In this document: one piece after another, positions 26,372-35,134 of the stretch
Numbering within the stretch: the stretch's first letter is position 1
Layout of the letters: every line of letters begins with the position of its first letter
From: Methylophilus methylotrophus DSM 46235 = ATCC 53528
Lineage (GTDB): Bacteria > Pseudomonadota > Gammaproteobacteria > Burkholderiales > Methylophilaceae
Direction: 5' to 3'
NCBI RefSeq assembly: GCF_000378225.1
Contig: NZ_KB905143.1
Location: 248,001-312,000, forward strand
Length of the DNA stretch: 64,000 bases
Made by a program: the position numbers and the translations under genes
Notes under the pieces: model-generated
The model's input: only the letters and a program-made list of their open reading frames with translations
The model's database searches: none
Told to the model about the DNA's origin: nothing

Positions 26372-28095
26372 ATCAACCCTGTACGATTGCTGAGGACGCT
26401 TAAGTCGACCACCCGGCGCAATTCCTGCAGACTGGTTTCTCCTGCCCTGACCAGCCTTAGCCCCTCTTCTGCCAGGGTAGTATATCCATGCTGCCGCGCC
26501 TGATTTTGCAGGCATTCCATCGTCAGTGATTGCGTCAGCATTGACTCCATGTCGCTATGTATGGCCAATACTTCCATAATCACCAACCTGCCTCGATAAC
26601 CACTCATACGGCAGTGCGTACATCCTACCGCCTCAAACAGGCGACTTGGTTCGGTTTGCCCAGCGGCTGTCGTTTGCTGCAACCATTCGATCAGGGCATG
26701 ATCAGTCTCGATTTCCCGCTTGCAAGATAAGCACAGCTGCCTGACTAATCGTTGGGCAATCACTCCCACCAGGCATCCCGCCATCATGTGAGGACTGACA
26801 CCCAGGTCTTTCAGGCGTGCGAAAGCAGAGGCAGCACTATTCGTATGCAAGGTCGTCATGACCAGATGGCCAGTCATCGCTGCACGTATGGCCATGGCAG
26901 CCGTCGACTCGTCGCGCACTTCACCGACCAGAATAATGTCTGGGTCTTGCCGCAGAATGGCGCGGATACCATTGATAAAATCCACCTTATTTGCAGCATT
27001 GACCGAGGTTTGCCGCATCAGTGGATGAGGATATTCCACGGGATCCTCAAGTGTCATGATATTGACATGCTCGTGGTTGAGATGCGCCAGCATGGAGTAC
27101 AGGGTCGTTGTTTTTCCGCTACCGGTAGGTCCTGTCAAAATCAGCAAGCCTTCCGGTTTGGTGAGCATTGCCTGGACCTGCTCGAGTTGTGTGGTACGCA
27201 AGCCCATCGCATCCAATGGAATAATGGCCTTATCACGATCCAGCACGCGTAATACTATATTTTCACCATGCAATGTGGGATGGCTGGATACCCTGAAATC
27301 AATCTGCCGTCCGCATAGAAACAGATCTACTCTGCCATCCTGGGGCATACGTTGCTCGGCAATATCCATCCCGGACAATATCTTGAGCCGCACACACATT
27401 GCAGGCCAATATCGCCCATGCAGGCATCGGATTTGCCATAGCACGCCATCAATACGGTACCGAATCCGCAAGAACGCCAGCTCAGGTTCAAAATGGATAT
27501 CAGAAGCTCCTTGCTTGACGGCATCAATGAGCACTGCATTGACCAGCCTGATGACAGGCCGTGATTCCTGCTGAATTGAGGGTAAGCCGGTGGCGTGCTC
27601 CTGCTCAATATCACGCAAAATGCTGTCTAGCGACAGGCTGTGTCCATAAAACTTGTCTAATGCTTGTTCCAGATGTGCCTCGGTAGCCAGGACTGGTTCA
27701 AGCGTGATGTTTCCTCCCAATAGGCGACGTAATTCCTCCAGCATCTGTGGCTGCTTTTGCCCAGAGAATGCAATGCGCATGACGCCTTTGTCTGCAGAAA
27801 AATGTAGCGGCAATACTTTATGGAGTTTGGCAAAGGCCTCTGGCACCATGGCCATCGCCTCGTGATCTGGAATGACCTGATGCAGGTCTATGCTCTCCTG
27901 CGCATGATGCTGCGCCAATGCATCCCGGATGATGGCATCTGTCACAAAATGCAACCGGACCAATTGCTGCCCTAACAGAAGATGACTTTTATGCTGTTCA
28001 ATGAGTGCGATCTCCAGCTGATCAGCCGTGATCATGCCTTTTGCCAGCATCCATTCTCCCAAGCGGGCCTGACCGGTAACCGCCTGCATATTCAA
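26368..28095 (-). CDS. Pilus assembly/secretion ATPase (MshE/GspE/PilB family)
   Basis: A 575-residue hexameric ATPase that powers pilin polymerisation. The N-terminal domain is of the MshEN/GspE type (residues 10-150), a domain that in MshE binds cyclic-di-GMP. The C-terminal motor has Walker A GPTGSGKT (322-329), the Asp box, Walker B ILVGEVRDEST and His box GHLVMTTLHTNSA. A zinc-binding CLSC...CTHC pair lies near the end. A diguanylate cyclase gene sits just beyond the operon, which fits c-di-GMP control but does not prove it. It overlaps both neighbours by 4 bp. Confidence 0.93.
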   Translation of the reverse strand: MNMQAVTGQARLGEWMLAKGMITADQLEIALIEQHKSHLLLGQQLVRLHFVTDAIIRDALAQHHAQESIDLHQVIPDHEAMAMVPEAFAKLHKVLPLHFSADKGVMRIAFSGQKQPQMLEELRRLLGGNITLEPVLATEAHLEQALDKFYGHSLSLDSILRDIEQEHATGLPSIQQESRPVIRLVNAVLIDAVKQGASDIHFEPELAFLRIRYRIDGVLWQIRCLHGRYWPAMCVRLKILSGMDIAEQRMPQDGRVDLFLCGRQIDFRVSSHPTLHGENIVLRVLDRDKAIIPLDAMGLRTTQLEQVQAMLTKPEGLLILTGPTGSGKTTTLYSMLAHLNHEHVNIMTLEDPVEYPHPLMRQTSVNAANKVDFINGIRAILRQDPDIILVGEVRDESTAAMAIRAAMTGHLVMTTLHTNSAASAFARLKDLGVSPHMMAGCLVGVIAQRLVRQLCLSCKREIETDHALIEWLQQTTAAGQTEPSRLFEAVGCTHCRMSGYRGRLVIMEVLAIHSDMESMLTQSLTMECLQNQARQHGYTTLAEEGLRLVRAGETSLQELRRVVDLSVLSNRTGLI

Positions 28096-28799
28096 TCCGC
28101 CACCTGTAGCAGAAGAGGATCATCATCCGGCACATAATCTGGAATCTCCTGACGTATTCTTCTGAGATAGTCTTCGCGCTGGGAGAGATCGCCTTGTTGA
28201 CCGATGACCACCAACATACCCGCCAAGGCAACGACATGATGCGGGTCTTGCTGCAGAATCTGTTCAAACGACTGGCGCGCAAGATCAAAATATCCTGACT
28301 GTAGTTGATACTTGGCATTGGCAAGTTGCTGCGTCATATTCGTTTCATGCAGGCGCGTTACCTCCAGCTGCCAAACCCGGGAATTGGCCTGTTGAGTGAC
28401 TTTCGTTGAAGCTGCTATCTCTGGTTGTCGGTTCACACTTGGTGGCGCTTTGGTTTCGGCCTGCTTGAAACGAAATAGACTTTGAACCAAGTCAGATTGT
28501 CTGTCTTGCACTACCGGCAAGACGTCGGCAGGCGGCATTAGGGCGATTGATGTGATTAATTTTTGCTGAGACTTCTGCTGCTGATTCGATTGAGGTGCTT
28601 GCCTGCTTTCCTCAAAAAAGTGGTAAGTCTGCTGACAGGCGAGAGAGACACATAACACAACGCCGGTCCACAAAAATACGTGCATCAGGCTTTCAAACTC
28701 CCGTGACTCTCGGTGTATCAATGCCCCACGATATGGTTGTGGCCTGTGAAATCGCTTGATAACACTGCGGACACTCATCATTTGCCGCCCAGGATTCAT
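28092..28799 (-). CDS. MshN-like TPR membrane protein
   Basis: A 235-residue protein with a basic N-terminus, one membrane helix (about residues 40-56), a Gln/Pro-rich linker and a C-terminal TPR-like helical repeat (AKYQLQSGYFDLARQSFEQIL). In MSHA loci MshN sits between the secretin and the ATPase and has this same layout, so the call comes from position plus architecture. Overlaps of 4 bp with the secretin and ATPase genes indicate coupled translation. Confidence 0.65.
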   Translation of the reverse strand: MNPGRQMMSVRSVIKRFHRPQPYRGALIHRESREFESLMHVFLWTGVVLCVSLACQQTYHFFEESRQAPQSNQQQKSQQKLITSIALMPPADVLPVVQDRQSDLVQSLFRFKQAETKAPPSVNRQPEIAASTKVTQQANSRVWQLEVTRLHETNMTQQLANAKYQLQSGYFDLARQSFEQILQQDPHHVVALAGMLVVIGQQGDLSQREDYLRRIRQEIPDYVPDDDPLLLQVAD

Positions 28800-30676
28800 G
28801 ATGGCTCCTCATTAATCTCGAAATCGGACGGTAATGCTTCCGGCAGTAAGGGCTGGAATGACTGCAAGTCACCTGATTTCACATCTGCCATGCCAATCAC
28901 GGTCGGCCGCAGAAAAACAATCAGCTCAGTTTTTTTCGCTGCTTGATTTTTACCGGTAAATGCCTGTCCAATCACAGGTAGCCTGGATAGGCCTGGCACT
29001 TTGTCGGTAAATTCTCGTTGATCCTCCTGCATCAAGCCACCCAGCACAGCGATATTGCCGCTAGCAATATTCAGAACGGATTCCATTTCGCGCACTTGTA
29101 TTTCAGGAATACTACTGACGATGCGCGCACTGCCACTGCCAAGCTGGGGATTAGGATCTTCGATATAGCGTAACACCTTGGAGACCGTGGGCCGGACGTT
29201 TAAATTGACGCGTTGACGGCTGTTTATTTGGGCGGTGACTGCCATGACCAACCCGACAGGCACCGTGTTTGCCGTCGTTGTCACTGCCTGCAAATTGTTG
29301 CCACTATTACTGCTGCTTTGTGAAATTTGCGACTGAATGGTGAAATACACCAGGTTATCGACCACTTTGAGTATGGCAGTCTGATTATTCAACACCATCA
29401 GTTTTGGGCTGGATAACACACGGGTCTTGCCAAACTGCTCAAGTAAAGTGACGCTGGCGCCGAGGTTACCCAAACGACTCAGTGGATTAAAATACCCCAA
29501 CATAAATGCGACGCTACCGTTATTTTGACCCAATGCATTTTTACTGTTATTGCTTTCCCAACTGCGATTGGCCCGATTAAATTGGGCAGCTTCGCTACCC
29601 AGCGATTGTGCAAACTGCCAGCCGCGTTGCTGGGCAGAGGCCGAGAGTCTGCTCCAGTCTATGCCCATCTGGAAGCTTTTACTGAGTTCGACTTCGACGA
29701 TTGTGGCTTCGATCAACACCTGCCTGGCAGCCACCTGCATCACCGATTCAAGGTAAGAGCGCACCTGAGCCTGCTGGCTTTGCGACGCCCTGATGGTCAA
29801 AATACCGGCTTCGGGATTAGTCATCAACCGTGAAGCACGCCAGCGCACACGTGCCCGTTCCGTTTTTTCGGGATTAATAGCCTTTTCAAGCACTGGCGAA
29901 CCTGGTATTGATTCTGATGGCGTACTTGCCTGATCGGCCAAATGCAGTAAGGAGGAGGTCCCTTCCATCACTTCATCACGTGCATTGCTAGCCTTATCCG
30001 TTTCATCCAGTAAGGTCTGTATATTCTCAACAATACTTTCCCACAAGTGATACCGAGATTGTGATGTCACTGCTGTTCTGGAACTATTGCTGGATCCACC
30101 CTGCACCCCAGCGACTTGTGTTGTGCTATTATTTCCGGTGCCTGTAGCTGCCCTGCCAGCACTGTTGATTTCGCTGGCGACGCCGATATAGCCAGTAGTA
30201 TCCCGGCTCATATTGACACAGTTCAGCTTATAGCTGCGTATGACGGGCATGTCCGGCGTCACAGACCACACGCCATTTGTCCATTCGTAATACATGTCCA
30301 ACTGTTTGGACATGCGTGACAGAATTGAGGGAACAGACTGCTGGATGGCATGGAGGGTGACCTTACCGCGCAAACTAGGATGGATATCAATATTCAACCC
30401 ACTCTCTCGTGCAAGCGCCAACAAAACCTCCTGCACCGGCGCATCGTGTACAACCAGGTTAATCAGTAAGGTCGGCGTTGCCGACTTCAATGGCGGCTTG
30501 ATCGAAAGCGTGGATTCAATCTCTGAAATATCCACTTCTGGATAAGTTGGCGCCAGGGGCATGCTGGCAGGGGTTGCCTCTGGCAAATGCAAGGCAGCAT
30601 TGGGGATAACATCTGCAGGCTGCCTAACGCAGGCTGAGTGTGATAAACCAACCAGCAGGATGATAACAAAACGCAT
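28796..30676 (-). CDS. MshL-like secretin (outer-membrane pore)
   Basis: A 626-residue secretin. A lipoprotein-like signal (GLSHSAC, Cys about residue 16) precedes a STN-type domain (LVVHDAPVQEVLLALARESGLNIDIHP, about 95-140), a Ser/Gly/Thr-rich stretch (185-200) and the secretin beta domain from about 300 (VLIEATIVEVELS, VLSSPKLMVLNNQTAILKV, ending ELIVFLRPTVIG). It forms the outer-membrane channel through which the pilus or substrate passes. It is the first gene of the operon; 119 bp separate it from the diguanylate cyclase gene. A second secretin, PilQ, is encoded at 36828-39077. Confidence 0.92.
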   Translation of the reverse strand: MRFVIILLVGLSHSACVRQPADVIPNAALHLPEATPASMPLAPTYPEVDISEIESTLSIKPPLKSATPTLLINLVVHDAPVQEVLLALARESGLNIDIHPSLRGKVTLHAIQQSVPSILSRMSKQLDMYYEWTNGVWSVTPDMPVIRSYKLNCVNMSRDTTGYIGVASEINSAGRAATGTGNNSTTQVAGVQGGSSNSSRTAVTSQSRYHLWESIVENIQTLLDETDKASNARDEVMEGTSSLLHLADQASTPSESIPGSPVLEKAINPEKTERARVRWRASRLMTNPEAGILTIRASQSQQAQVRSYLESVMQVAARQVLIEATIVEVELSKSFQMGIDWSRLSASAQQRGWQFAQSLGSEAAQFNRANRSWESNNSKNALGQNNGSVAFMLGYFNPLSRLGNLGASVTLLEQFGKTRVLSSPKLMVLNNQTAILKVVDNLVYFTIQSQISQSSSNSGNNLQAVTTTANTVPVGLVMAVTAQINSRQRVNLNVRPTVSKVLRYIEDPNPQLGSGSARIVSSIPEIQVREMESVLNIASGNIAVLGGLMQEDQREFTDKVPGLSRLPVIGQAFTGKNQAAKKTELIVFLRPTVIGMADVKSGDLQSFQPLLPEALPSDFEINEEPS

Positions 30677-30795
30677 CCACTCCCCTCTTCAGATGTTTGA
30701 TATTTTTAACATATATTAATTTTAATTGATGTAAAAAGTCAACTCATCGTGACGATGAAGAGAATAGGACTGGCAAGGATTGCCATCTTTAAAAT

Positions 30796-31842
30796 TTAGA
30801 ACAACTCGATTTCGCCTGTAATGACGCTGTCTTTCAGCAAACCCTGCTCAATCAGGGTTTCATAGTAGCAAATCTGATTTCTACCATGTTCCTTGGCGTA
30901 ATAAAGTGCTTCATCCGCACGTTCCAGCACGGTATTAGGCAACACATTAAGCGCCATTTGCGAGCAACCAATACTGATGGTGACATGGCCAACTTGCGGG
31001 AAGCTATATTCTGCCAGGGCTTCTCTAAACCTTTCGAGCAAGTTCACGATATCTTGCGGTTCAGCGCAAGAAAACACACCCACAAACTCTTCACCGCCAA
31101 AGCGGAATAGTAAGTCGCCATCGCGAAAGGTTTCCTGCATCAAACGGGATAATAGGATCAATACTTCATCGCCTATGAGGTGGCCGTAGTTATCATTAAT
31201 GCGTTTGAAAAAATCAATATCAAAAATCACCAGGTAGTGGTGTAGAGGAAAACGGTATTCCGGCTTGTAATCATTGAGCAGGATTTTGCTCACGCATTGG
31301 TCAAATGTTTTACGGTTGAGCAATCCGGTCAAGCCATCGCGCTCATTTTCGATAATCAGGCGGGCATAGTAATGGAACATCTGCAAACATTGCTCGATGA
31401 GCGCTATCGCTTCGTTAGCCAAGCCCTCATGCTGAATAAGCAAGATCGCATTTTTGTGGGCAATGCTTTGTTGAAGCGGAAAAATATGTAATTTACCCAC
31501 CGCTGTTTCCAGGCATTGATGCTGGCGATGTTCCTGATCCAGATAATTCAGCAACATTTCATAAACTTCGACTGGGAAGGCCTCAAAAGCAGGATCAGTA
31601 CTTGCATGTTGAGTATTCATGACCGAGACCAGCTGGCGCCTGGATAATACCTGCATCTTGATAGGCTGAGCTTGTGCAGCAAAAATGCCAAGCCAGTGCT
31701 GCATAAGCAACAGCAACGCGGGATCCAAAGCAAGACTTTCCCTGATTTTGGTCAGGTTTATCAGGCTTTGCATAAATTTGTTCAAATCCAGATGTGTAGT
31801 CATGTACGAGACAAATACGTTTTCGCACACTTTATCAAACAT
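30796..31842 (-). CDS. Diguanylate cyclase (GGDEF domain protein)
   Basis: A 348-residue protein. The C-terminal half is a GGDEF domain with the active-site sequence RFGGEEF (249-253) and DGLTGLLNRKTF at its start; it should make cyclic-di-GMP from two GTP. A product-inhibition I-site, RDGD at 240-243, lies five residues before the motif. The N-terminal about 160 residues are helical with no membrane segment and no sensor family that I recognise. The start is uncertain: ATG 31842 or ATG 31803, neither with a good ribosome site. Confidence 0.92.
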   Translation of the reverse strand: MFDKVCENVFVSYMTTHLDLNKFMQSLINLTKIRESLALDPALLLLMQHWLGIFAAQAQPIKMQVLSRRQLVSVMNTQHASTDPAFEAFPVEVYEMLLNYLDQEHRQHQCLETAVGKLHIFPLQQSIAHKNAILLIQHEGLANEAIALIEQCLQMFHYYARLIIENERDGLTGLLNRKTFDQCVSKILLNDYKPEYRFPLHHYLVIFDIDFFKRINDNYGHLIGDEVLILLSRLMQETFRDGDLLFRFGGEEFVGVFSCAEPQDIVNLLERFREALAEYSFPQVGHVTISIGCSQMALNVLPNTVLERADEALYYAKEHGRNQICYYETLIEQGLLKDSVITGEIELF

Positions 31843-31891
31843 AGAATTTGGACTTAGTGACGAAGAGAGCGCACTTTAGCGACCAATTTTG

Positions 31892-32079
31892 GATTTAAGC
31901 CAGACTTTCCATTAGGACTTGAAATGACAACGAAGGGCAGTTTGATGGATTTTTTGTGCAAATTTGAGGGTAATAGTCATTCTATTGGCCGAAAATTTGC
32001 ACAAACTAAAGACGCAAACTGAACGAGTTGGCATTCAAGTAGATTTAAAAATCGCCTAATGGAAAATCTGGATTTAAGC
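31892..32079. mobile_element. MITE-like hairpin element with 9-bp target duplication
   Basis: A 170-bp body (31901-32070) is bounded by inverted repeats CAGACTTTCCATTAGG and CCTAATGGAAAATCTG (15 of 16 positions pair). Directly outside, the 9-bp sequence GATTTAAGC occurs on both sides (31892-31900 and 32071-32079), as expected of a target-site duplication. The inversion continues through much of the body, ending in a perfect 13-bp stem (31953-31965 with 31993-32005) around a 27-nt loop. There is no coding capacity. It lies between the diguanylate cyclase gene and tRNA-His. The parent transposase is unknown. Confidence 0.75.
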
Positions 32080-32094
32080 AGGAGAATAGGTAAA

Positions 32095-32170
32095 TGGGGT
32101 GGCTAATCGGGCTCGAACCGACGACAACCGGAATCACAATCCGGGGCTCTACCAACTGAGCTATAGCCAC
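32095..32170 (-). tRNA. tRNA-His (GTG)
   Basis: The minus strand reads a full cloverleaf: acceptor GTGGCTA pairing with TAGCCAC, D-arm AGCTCAGTTGGTAGAGC, anticodon GTG in GATTGTGATTC, and the T-arm. CCA is encoded (32095-32097). It is the last gene of a three-tRNA cluster. Confidence 0.97.
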
Positions 32171-32185
32171 CACTGGGAAAATTTT

Positions 32186-32262
32186 TGGCCTGCCCGACAG
32201 GAATCGAACCTGTAACCCCCAGCTTAGAAGGCTGGTGCTCTATCCAGTTGAGCTACGAGCAG
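32186..32262 (-). tRNA. tRNA-Arg (TCT)
   Basis: The minus strand gives acceptor CTGCTCG with CGGGCAG (one G:U pair), D-arm AGCTCAACTGGATAGAGC, anticodon loop CTTCTAA (TCT) and T-loop TTCGATT, followed by encoded CCA (32186-32188). It reads AGA codons. Confidence 0.95.
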
Positions 32263-32301
32263 ATAGTAGTTACATGCCGATCAGGCAATCCAGAGAAAAA
32301 C

Positions 32302-32378
32302 TGGTCGGCGTGGAGAGATTCGAACTCCCGACATCCTGCTCCCAAAGCAGGCGCGCTACCAGACTACGCTACACGCCG
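32302..32378 (-). tRNA. tRNA-Pro (TGG)
   Basis: The minus strand gives acceptor CGGCGTG with CACGCCG, anticodon loop TTTGGGA (TGG), T-loop TTCGAAT, and encoded CCA (32302-32304). It is the promoter-proximal tRNA of the cluster. Confidence 0.97.
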
Positions 32379-32386
32379 AAAGCAGA

Positions 32387-32416
32387 AATATAACCGATTT
32401 TACGAATTTGTGTCAA
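32387..32416 (-). promoter_or_regulatory. Sigma-70 promoter of the tRNA-Pro-Arg-His operon
   Basis: On the minus strand a consensus -35 box TTGACA (32416-32411) is followed after 18 bp by TATATT (32392-32387). The tRNA-Pro 5' end is 8 bp further on. Confidence 0.75.
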
Positions 32417-32461
32417 TGTCGATGTGATAAAATTATCTTTTTTACGACAATTTTTTTGCTC

Positions 32462-33319
32462 ATGAGCGCTCAAATTATTGATGGCAAACAGATTGCCAAT
32501 CAACTGTTAGAAGAAATCAAAGTCAAGATTGACCAACGCCTGCAAGCAGGGAAACGTGCCCCTTGTCTTGCGGTTATTTTAGTTGGTGACGACGCCGCCT
32601 CAGCCATTTATGTACGCAACAAACGGCTAGCCTGCGAAAAGGTCGGGATTATCTCTGTCGCACACAATTTACCGAGCAGCACTTCACAAGAAGAATTGTT
32701 TGCCTTGATTAGACAATTGAATGCTGACGATGAAACCGATGGCATTCTGGTGCAATCGCCTTTGCCGCACCATATTGATGAAACAGAAATTCTTGCCCTG
32801 ATTGACCCAGCCAAGGATGTGGATGGCTTTCACCCATACAATATTGGTCGCCTGGCAGTGCGTCAGCCGCTGCTGCGTTCCTGCACACCTTATGGTGTGA
32901 TTAAAATGCTGCAAGCCAGCGGCATCTCCCTCAAAGGACTGGATGCGGTCGTTGTGGGCGTTTCGAACCACGTCGGGCGCCCTATGGGCCTGGAATTACT
33001 GCTGGCAGGCTGCACCGTCACCAGTTGCCATAGACATACCAAAGATCTCGCTGGACACATTGGCAGGGCAGACCTGGTTGTGGCTGCGGCAGGTAAAGCA
33101 GGCCTGATTAAAGGTGAATGGATCAAACCTGGCGCGATTGTCGTTGATATCGGCATCAATCGCTTGCCGGATGGAAAAATTACCGGTGACGTGGATTTTG
33201 CAGTGGCCAGCCAACGTGCGAGCCATATCACACCCGTCCCTGGCGGCGTAGGGCCGATGACTGTTGCCACGCTCATGGAAAACACTTTAAAAGCGCTAGA
33301 AGTTAGGGAGCAGGCTTAA
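32462..33319 (+). CDS. folD: Bifunctional methylenetetrahydrofolate dehydrogenase/cyclohydrolase
   Basis: A 285-residue enzyme (start ATG 32462, [12 protein letters not shown]) that interconverts 5,10-methylene-, methenyl- and 10-formyl-tetrahydrofolate using NADP. Family motifs: [14 protein letters not shown] (with catalytic Lys), [42 protein letters not shown] (nucleotide loop; most relatives have GRS where this has SNHVGRP) and [13 protein letters not shown]. In a methylotroph it links C1 units to biosynthesis. An in-frame upstream ATG at 32408 overlaps the promoter region and is unlikely to be used. Confidence 0.97.
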   Translation: MSAQIIDGKQIANQLLEEIKVKIDQRLQAGKRAPCLAVILVGDDAASAIYVRNKRLACEKVGIISVAHNLPSSTSQEELFALIRQLNADDETDGILVQSPLPHHIDETEILALIDPAKDVDGFHPYNIGRLAVRQPLLRSCTPYGVIKMLQASGISLKGLDAVVVGVSNHVGRPMGLELLLAGCTVTSCHRHTKDLAGHIGRADLVVAAAGKAGLIKGEWIKPGAIVVDIGINRLPDGKITGDVDFAVASQRASHITPVPGGVGPMTVATLMENTLKALEVREQA

Positions 33320-33332
33320 CTTATCGTTACAA

Positions 33333-33374
33333 ACAGGGTTGCCACAAAAGGCGAAAGACACTTTGCAACCCTGT
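33333..33374 (+). terminator. Stem-loop terminator after folD
   Basis: A perfect 10-bp stem ACAGGGTTGC (33333-33342) with GCAACCCTGT (33365-33374) and a 22-nt loop, 13 bp past the folD stop. The following tract is A-rich rather than T-rich. The right arm overlaps the -35 of the likely dksA promoter. Confidence 0.5.
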
Positions 33375-33391
33375 AAAAACTGGTGTAAACT
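33363..33391 (+). promoter_or_regulatory. Probable sigma-70 promoter of dksA
   Basis: TTGCAA (33363-33368), a 17-bp spacer and TAAACT (33386-33391) fit a sigma-70 promoter 84 bp before the dksA start. A GC-rich CGCGCG stretch just after the -10 resembles a stringent-type discriminator. Confidence 0.5.
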
Positions 33392-33474
33392 CGCGCGATT
33401 GTTGATTGACGTAATGCAGTACACAACCCCTCACGGGCAATAACTATTCAGTAGTTTCGTTCTTTGGAACCATC

Positions 33475-33897
33475 ATGGCAGACACCGTTAACAAATCTTT
33501 CACCCCTTACCAGCCAGCCGCCGGTGAGGAATACATGAATAAAAAACAGCAGGACCACTTCCGTAAAATCCTGAATGACTGGAAAGCAGAACTGAGTCAC
33601 GATATTGACCGCACCGTGCATACCATGCAGGATGAAGTCACCAGCTTTGCAGACCCGAATGACCGTGCCAGCCAGGAATCTGACATGGCCCTTGAGTTGC
33701 GCAACCGTGACCGTGAACGTAAGCTGATCAAGAAAATTGACGAAACCCTGCGCAATATCGATAGCGGCGATTATGGTTATTGCGAAGGTTGCGGCATTGA
33801 AATTGGCCTCAAGCGGCTGGAAGCGCGTCCAACCGCCACTTTGTGCATCGATTGCAAAACGCTGGACGAAATGCGCGAAAAACAAGTCGCCAAGTAA
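33475..33897 (+). CDS. dksA: RNA polymerase-binding transcription factor DksA
   Basis: A 140-residue factor that enters the RNA polymerase secondary channel and, with ppGpp, adjusts rRNA and amino-acid promoters. The coiled-coil tip signature DxxDxA is visible as DPNDRA (D60, D63, A65), and the zinc finger has C103, C106, C124 and C127 (CEGC, CIDC). Length and layout match classical four-Cys DksA. A strong terminator follows. Confidence 0.97.
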   Translation: MADTVNKSFTPYQPAAGEEYMNKKQQDHFRKILNDWKAELSHDIDRTVHTMQDEVTSFADPNDRASQESDMALELRNRDRERKLIKKIDETLRNIDSGDYGYCEGCGIEIGLKRLEARPTATLCIDCKTLDEMREKQVAK

Positions 33898-33932
33898 CCT
33901 GGCTCAACCGTAATCTGGCTCAAACGCGCAAA

Positions 33933-33966
33933 TAAAAAAGGCTGCATGTGATGCAGCCTTTTTTAT
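33933..33966. terminator. Bidirectional terminator between dksA and dgt
   Basis: A perfect 9-bp stem AGGCTGCAT/ATGCAGCCT with a GTG loop (33939-33959), T tract on the right for dksA and six A on the left that would serve as a T tract for the minus-strand dgt gene. Confidence 0.9.
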
Positions 33967-33994
33967 TACACCCACCAAGCAACTCCTCTTCTAG

Positions 33995-35119
33995 CTACCA
34001 GCTTTCTTCTACGGCAAACAAGCGTTTATGCTCACGAATCGCATAGCGGTCAGTCATGCCGGCAATATAATCAGCCACTGCGCGCGCCTGGTCCTGTTTA
34101 GCGGCTAACTGGAACTCATCGGGTAATAAGGCAGGGTTATCCATAAAAGCCGTGAACAGCTCTTCAATGATGCGGCGCGCTTTGGCGCTCATGCGATTGA
34201 CGCGATAATGCTGGTAAAGGTGCTTACGCAAAAACTGTTTGAGTTCAAGGTTTTTTTCAGCCAGTGCTTTACTAAATCCAACCAGGTAATCAGATGCCTT
34301 GCGCACATCCTCAATGCTGGAAGGATTTAAAGCCGAGATTGCTTGGTGGCTTTGCTGGCATAAGTCCACCACCAGCACATTAATCATGCGGCGTATGGTT
34401 TCATGCACCAGACGCTTTTCTTCTATCTCACCGTACAGTTTCCTGACCTCCGCCATATTTTCAGCAAACAACTGAATGCCAGCCAATTGTTGAATCGTAA
34501 TCAAGCCTGAACGCAAGCCATCATCTACATCATGGTTGTTATAGGCGATTTCATCGGCAAAATTGGTGACTTGCGCCTCAAGGCTAGGAGATTCGCCGCG
34601 CAGGAAACGTTCGCCGACATCGCCCAGCAGTTGTGCATTTTTGCGTGAGCAATGCTTGAGGATGCCTTCGCGTACTTCAAAAGTGAGATTTAAACCATCA
34701 AAACTGGCATACCGGTTTTCCAGCACGTCGACTACCCGCAACGATTGCAGGTTATGCTCAAAGCCGCCGTACTCACGCATGCAATGATTGAGCGCATCTT
34801 GGCCGGCATGACCAAAGGGGGTATGACCGAGGTCGTGCGCCAGCGCAATGGCTTCGGCCAGGTCTTCATGCAAACCCAAGGTACGCGCAATGCCTCGCGT
34901 AAGTTGCGCGACTTCAATGCTATGCGTCAAACGGGTGCGAAACAGGTCGCCTTCGTGATTCACAAAGACCTGGGTTTTGTATTCCAGTCGGCGAAAAGCG
35001 GTGGAATGGATAATACGGTCACGGTCGCGCTGGAACACATTGCGCAAAGGCGACTCTTGCTCGCTGACCTTGCGGCCACGCGTTTGTTCGGGATGTGCGG
35101 CAAAAGGGGCTAAGGTCAT
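33995..35119 (-). CDS. dgt: Deoxyguanosinetriphosphate triphosphohydrolase-like protein
   Basis: A 374-residue HD-domain phosphohydrolase that removes triphosphate from dNTPs. The HD metal-binding residues are visible: [13 protein letters not shown], the [13 protein letters not shown] core and [13 protein letters not shown]-like text ([13 protein letters not shown]). [11 protein letters not shown] near the N-terminus is typical of the family. Length matches the shorter type I dGTPase-like proteins of Betaproteobacteria. It follows aroB by 15 bp, so it is probably the last gene of an aroK-aroB-dgt unit. Confidence 0.93.
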   Translation of the reverse strand: MTLAPFAAHPEQTRGRKVSEQESPLRNVFQRDRDRIIHSTAFRRLEYKTQVFVNHEGDLFRTRLTHSIEVAQLTRGIARTLGLHEDLAEAIALAHDLGHTPFGHAGQDALNHCMREYGGFEHNLQSLRVVDVLENRYASFDGLNLTFEVREGILKHCSRKNAQLLGDVGERFLRGESPSLEAQVTNFADEIAYNNHDVDDGLRSGLITIQQLAGIQLFAENMAEVRKLYGEIEEKRLVHETIRRMINVLVVDLCQQSHQAISALNPSSIEDVRKASDYLVGFSKALAEKNLELKQFLRKHLYQHYRVNRMSAKARRIIEELFTAFMDNPALLPDEFQLAAKQDQARAVADYIAGMTDRYAIREHKRLFAVEESW

Positions 35120-35134
35120 ATTTGGCTTTCTGTG

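Noticed and set aside
32185-32427. 80-codon frame over tRNA-Arg and tRNA-Pro
   Set aside because: Overlaps two perfect tRNA genes and is translated tRNA antisense.
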